63,555 bases of DNA from Comamonadaceae bacterium. GTDB taxonomy: Bacteria > Pseudomonadota > Gammaproteobacteria > Burkholderiales > Burkholderiaceae_C. Below are positions 61,340 through 63,555 of this stretch, one piece after another; positions within the stretch are counted from its first letter, which is position 1; every line of letters starts with the position of its first letter. Location: the NCBI GenBank assembly GCA_947450695.1, contig CANFWV010000011.1, forward strand, positions 1 through 63,555, given 5' to 3'. Below the pieces are notes generated by a model, which worked only from the letters and a program-made list of their open reading frames with translations, was not told the DNA's origin and did no database searches. A program made the translations under genes and the position numbers.

Positions 61340-61672
61340 TCAGGCCAATTGCTGGTCGATGAAGGCGGTCAGCTGAGCTTTGCTCATGGCACCGACTTTG
61401 GTGGCGGCCAGTTCGCCGTCTTTGAACAGCATCAGCGTCGGGATGCCGCGAATGCCGAACTTGGCGGGGATGTCACGGTTTTCATCGACATTCATCTTGG
61501 CAATTTGGAGTTTGCCGTCGTAGCTGGTGGCGACTTCATCGAGAATAGGTGCAATCATTTTGCAAGGACCGCACCACTCGGCCCAGTAGTCCACCAAAAC
61601 AGGTTTGGTCGACTTGAGCACGTCGGCTTCGAAGGTGGCATCGGTGGTATGTTTAATCAGTTCGTTGGCCAT
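61340..61672 (-). CDS. trxA: Thioredoxin
   Basis: A 110-residue thioredoxin 1 with the active site WCGPC (Cys34 and Cys37), the cis-Pro loop [15 protein letters not shown] and a standard fold length. The ATG at 61672 (MANELIKHT) is chosen over an upstream extension without homology. It has its own terminator. It lies upstream of rho on the same strand and is divergent from the AddB-like gene. Confidence 0.95.
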   Translation of the reverse strand: MANELIKHTTDATFEADVLKSTKPVLVDYWAEWCGPCKMIAPILDEVATSYDGKLQIAKMNVDENRDIPAKFGIRGIPTLMLFKDGELAATKVGAMSKAQLTAFIDQQLA

Positions 61673-61771
61673 GAGGGCTCCTTCAGAAGTGTTGCAAGAT
61701 ACGGCAAAAGCTAATGTCATTGTGGCAGAAAGCAAGTACCCTGGCTGGCGTTGATGCGTTCGGCTTCCTCT

Positions 61772-63555
61772 ATGGCCACGATAGCCAATCTCCCCTATTC
61801 ACTTGTGACTTCATCCCATTTCATTGATATCAGCTGGTCCCGTGTGACCACTCAGGTCCGCGATCTGATAGCCAGCCGCGGGTTGCATCCTTCAGCATGC
61901 GTGGTGTTGGTGCCCTATGCACAGTTGATGCAGCAGGCCCGCAAGGCGTGGGCGGCTCAAGGCACGGCCTCGTTTTTGCCGCGCTTCGAGACCACCATGA
62001 ACTGGGCCAACAGTTTGCAGGCGCCATGGGATGGACCATTTGAGCCCGCTGCCAGCGACATACGGATGGACGCGGCCTGTGATTTGCTGACGGCCGCCGG
62101 GCTGCTGGAGCGTGCCGGTCTGGGTGGACACAAAGACCTGTTGGCGGCTCGTTTGGTCGAGTCGGCTTGGTCGGTGGCGCGGCTGGCGGCCGCTTTGCCA
62201 CCCGACCAACGCCCGGAGTGGGGGCAGCGTCTCGGCGGCTTGTTGGCGGCTGGCATGGATGCGCCGCTGCTGGCGCTGGAGTCGGCGGTGGGGCAAATTG
62301 CGCTGGCTTGGGCATCGACCTCGGCCTATCCGACCGATGTCTTATTCAGTGCCACGGGTGATTTGTTGTTGGTGCTGGAAGGTTTTCAGACCGATCCGCT
62401 GACCGACGCTTTGAAGGCGCAGTGGGGCGACCGTGCGGTGACTTTGCGCTTGGTCGATGACGAATTTCCCGGTACAGAAACGCTCCCAAACTTGCAACTC
62501 GCGCAAGACGCCGAAGACGAGGCGCAGCGCGCGACCGCCTGCGTGTTGGCGCGACTCGGTCAAGGCTGCTTGCCGGTCGCCTTGGTGGCGCAAGACCGCG
62601 TGCTGACCCGGCGCGTACGGGCCATGCTCGCCAACAAAGGTGTTGCAGTGCGTGACGAAACCGGCTGGAAGCTGTCCACCACCCGCTCGGCGGCAGCGCT
62701 CATGAGCCTGCTCCGCGCCGCGACTTGGGATGTCTCAACTGACGCCATGCTCGATTGGCTGAAAAATGCGCCTGTCTTTGACGCCGCAGCCGTCACGGCG
62801 GCCGAAATCGAATTGCGAAAAATCGGCGTGCGCGAATGGCGTTCGGTTAGCCACGCTGAAACCGCCTCACTGACCGCCAGCGCCGCGTTGGCCGCACTGG
62901 CTGCGCCGTTGTTAGCGCCATTGCAAGGCGGCAAAGCATTGATGGCTTGGCTGCGCTCGCTTCGTGGCGCACTGCAGGCGTCCAAGCAATGGGAAGCCTT
63001 GCTCAGTGACACCGCTGGGCAGGCCGTGATGGACGCGCTGCGGCTGCGTGAAGGCCTGGAAAACGAATTCGAAACCTTTGGTGCGCGCATGAGCCTGCGC
63101 GACTTCACCGCCTGGGTCAATCAGGTGTTGGAGTCAGCCAGCTTCACGCCTGAGCACCCGCCCGAAGCGCAAGTGGTGATCTTGCCGCTGAGCCAATTGC
63201 TGGGCCGGCCGATGCAGGCGGTGGTTTTTCCGGGCGCTGATGAAGTCCGCTTGCCGGTGTCGCCCGAGCCGCCCGGTCAGTGGACGCCAGCGCAACGCGA
63301 ATTGCTTGGTTTGCCTTCACGCGAGACCTTGGCGCTAGCCGCTCGCGCGGCCTGGCTGTATGCCATGCAGTTCCATCCGGTCGACGTGCTGTGGCGCAAC
63401 AGCGAAGGCGGCGAGCGCATCATGCCGAGCGGTTTTGTGCAGACCTTGCTGCTCGTGCCTGAGATTGAATTGTCGGCAGATGTGCGAGTGCAGCGCGCGC
63501 TGACCCTGCAGCCAACACCCATGCCCGCACCTATTGGTCAGGCCTTGCCGGTGAC
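61772..63555 (+). CDS. addB: PD-(D/E)XK nuclease / AddB-like recombination protein (3' end missing)
   Basis: The frame is open from the ATG at 61772 to the end of the window, at least 594 codons, and no stop is reached. The visible part is the inactivated helicase region of AddB-like proteins ([75 protein letters not shown]). The C-terminal nuclease motif lies outside the window. In Burkholderiales this gene usually precedes a UvrD-type addA, and together they process DNA double-strand ends for RecA. Confidence 0.72.
   Translation, partial: MATIANLPYSLVTSSHFIDISWSRVTTQVRDLIASRGLHPSACVVLVPYAQLMQQARKAWAAQGTASFLPRFETTMNWANSLQAPWDGPFEPAASDIRMDAACDLLTAAGLLERAGLGGHKDLLAARLVESAWSVARLAAALPPDQRPEWGQRLGGLLAAGMDAPLLALESAVGQIALAWASTSAYPTDVLFSATGDLLLVLEGFQTDPLTDALKAQWGDRAVTLRLVDDEFPGTETLPNLQLAQDAEDEAQRATACVLARLGQGCLPVALVAQDRVLTRRVRAMLANKGVAVRDETGWKLSTTRSAAALMSLLRAATWDVSTDAMLDWLKNAPVFDAAAVTAAEIELRKIGVREWRSVSHAETASLTASAALAALAAPLLAPLQGGKALMAWLRSLRGALQASKQWEALLSDTAGQAVMDALRLREGLENEFETFGARMSLRDFTAWVNQVLESASFTPEHPPEAQVVILPLSQLLGRPMQAVVFPGADEVRLPVSPEPPGQWTPAQRELLGLPSRETLALAARAAWLYAMQFHPVDVLWRNSEGGERIMPSGFVQTLLLVPEIELSADVRVQRALTLQPTPMPAPIGQALPV

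Noticed and set aside
1..63555. CRISPR arrays, insertion sequences, tRNA or rRNA genes
   Set aside because: No regularly spaced repeats, no transposase-like protein and no cloverleaf or rRNA-like sequence was noticed. A covariance-model scan would be needed to exclude a tRNA fully.

Overview
The window looks like chromosomal DNA of a betaproteobacterium, most likely a freshwater Burkholderiales of the Comamonadaceae type (Rhodoferax/Polaromonas-like). This is inferred from the moderately high GC, the rho, trxA, AddB-like nuclease neighbourhood, the pstSCAB-phoU-phoB-phoR gene order and the protein sequences themselves. I saw no rRNA, tRNA, insertion sequence or CRISPR array. The only gene remnant is a short ParB-like fragment near 19.2 kb.

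Layout. 1-2578: end of a two-gene molybdenum hydroxylase operon (iorA/iorB type). 2730-11652: an eleven-gene operon for a reduced, hybrid type II secretion / type IV pilus-like machine (GspG, GspF, GspE, PilM/GspL-, PilN-, PilO/GspM- and PilP/GspC-like proteins, a TPR-secretin lipoprotein and three more pseudopilin-like proteins). 11682-19016: UDP-glucose dehydrogenase, phosphatidylserine decarboxylase, a membrane-anchored class III aminotransferase, an Mpo1-like membrane protein, a GT4 glycosyltransferase and an LplT-type lysophospholipid transporter. 19393-21621: a CorA-type channel and an orphan multi-pass membrane protein. 21778-24392: a small secreted protein and a large alkaline phosphatase. 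24399-26584: acr3, arsR and arsH. 26877-30552: an OlsB-like N-acyltransferase, ppk and sixA. 30559-35557: a lysine-rich protein and a gap-arsJ-hlyIII-ppx operon. 35825-37749: plcP-agt phospholipid-to-glycolipid remodelling pair. 37781-49522: a complete C-P lyase locus (phnN, a 2H phosphoesterase and phnF diverging from phnGHIJ-GNAT-phnKLM, then phnCDE and a PhnZ-like protein). 49464-56089: pstSCAB-phoU-phoB-phoR. 56214-63555: MATE transporter, GT39-like transferase, rpmE2, rho, trxA and the start of an AddB-like protein.

How it works together. From about 11.7 to 56 kb nearly every gene can be placed in one physiology, phosphorus starvation and discrimination of phosphate from arsenate. I found PHO-box-like direct repeats (two or three 7-mers, CTGTCAY-like, spaced 11 bp) upstream of the GT4 gene at 16.5 kb, lplT, the corA-like gene, the olsB-like gene, ppk, plcP, phnG, phnC and pstS. 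The best matches are at pstS, ppk, olsB, plcP and the 16.5-kb GT4 gene. Pst imports phosphate, and PhoU/PhoR/PhoB sense and transmit the signal. Alkaline phosphatase and C-P lyase open organic P and phosphonates. PPK, PPX and SixA handle polyphosphate and phosphohistidine. PlcP/Agt and OlsB replace phospholipids with P-free lipids, with Ugd possibly supplying UDP-glucuronate. The arsenic genes deal with arsenate entering by phosphate transporters. A TTCAA-N6-TTGAA-like operator occurs both at arsR/arsH and, with one changed arm base, 9.8 kb away in front of gap-arsJ, suggesting one ArsR controls both units.
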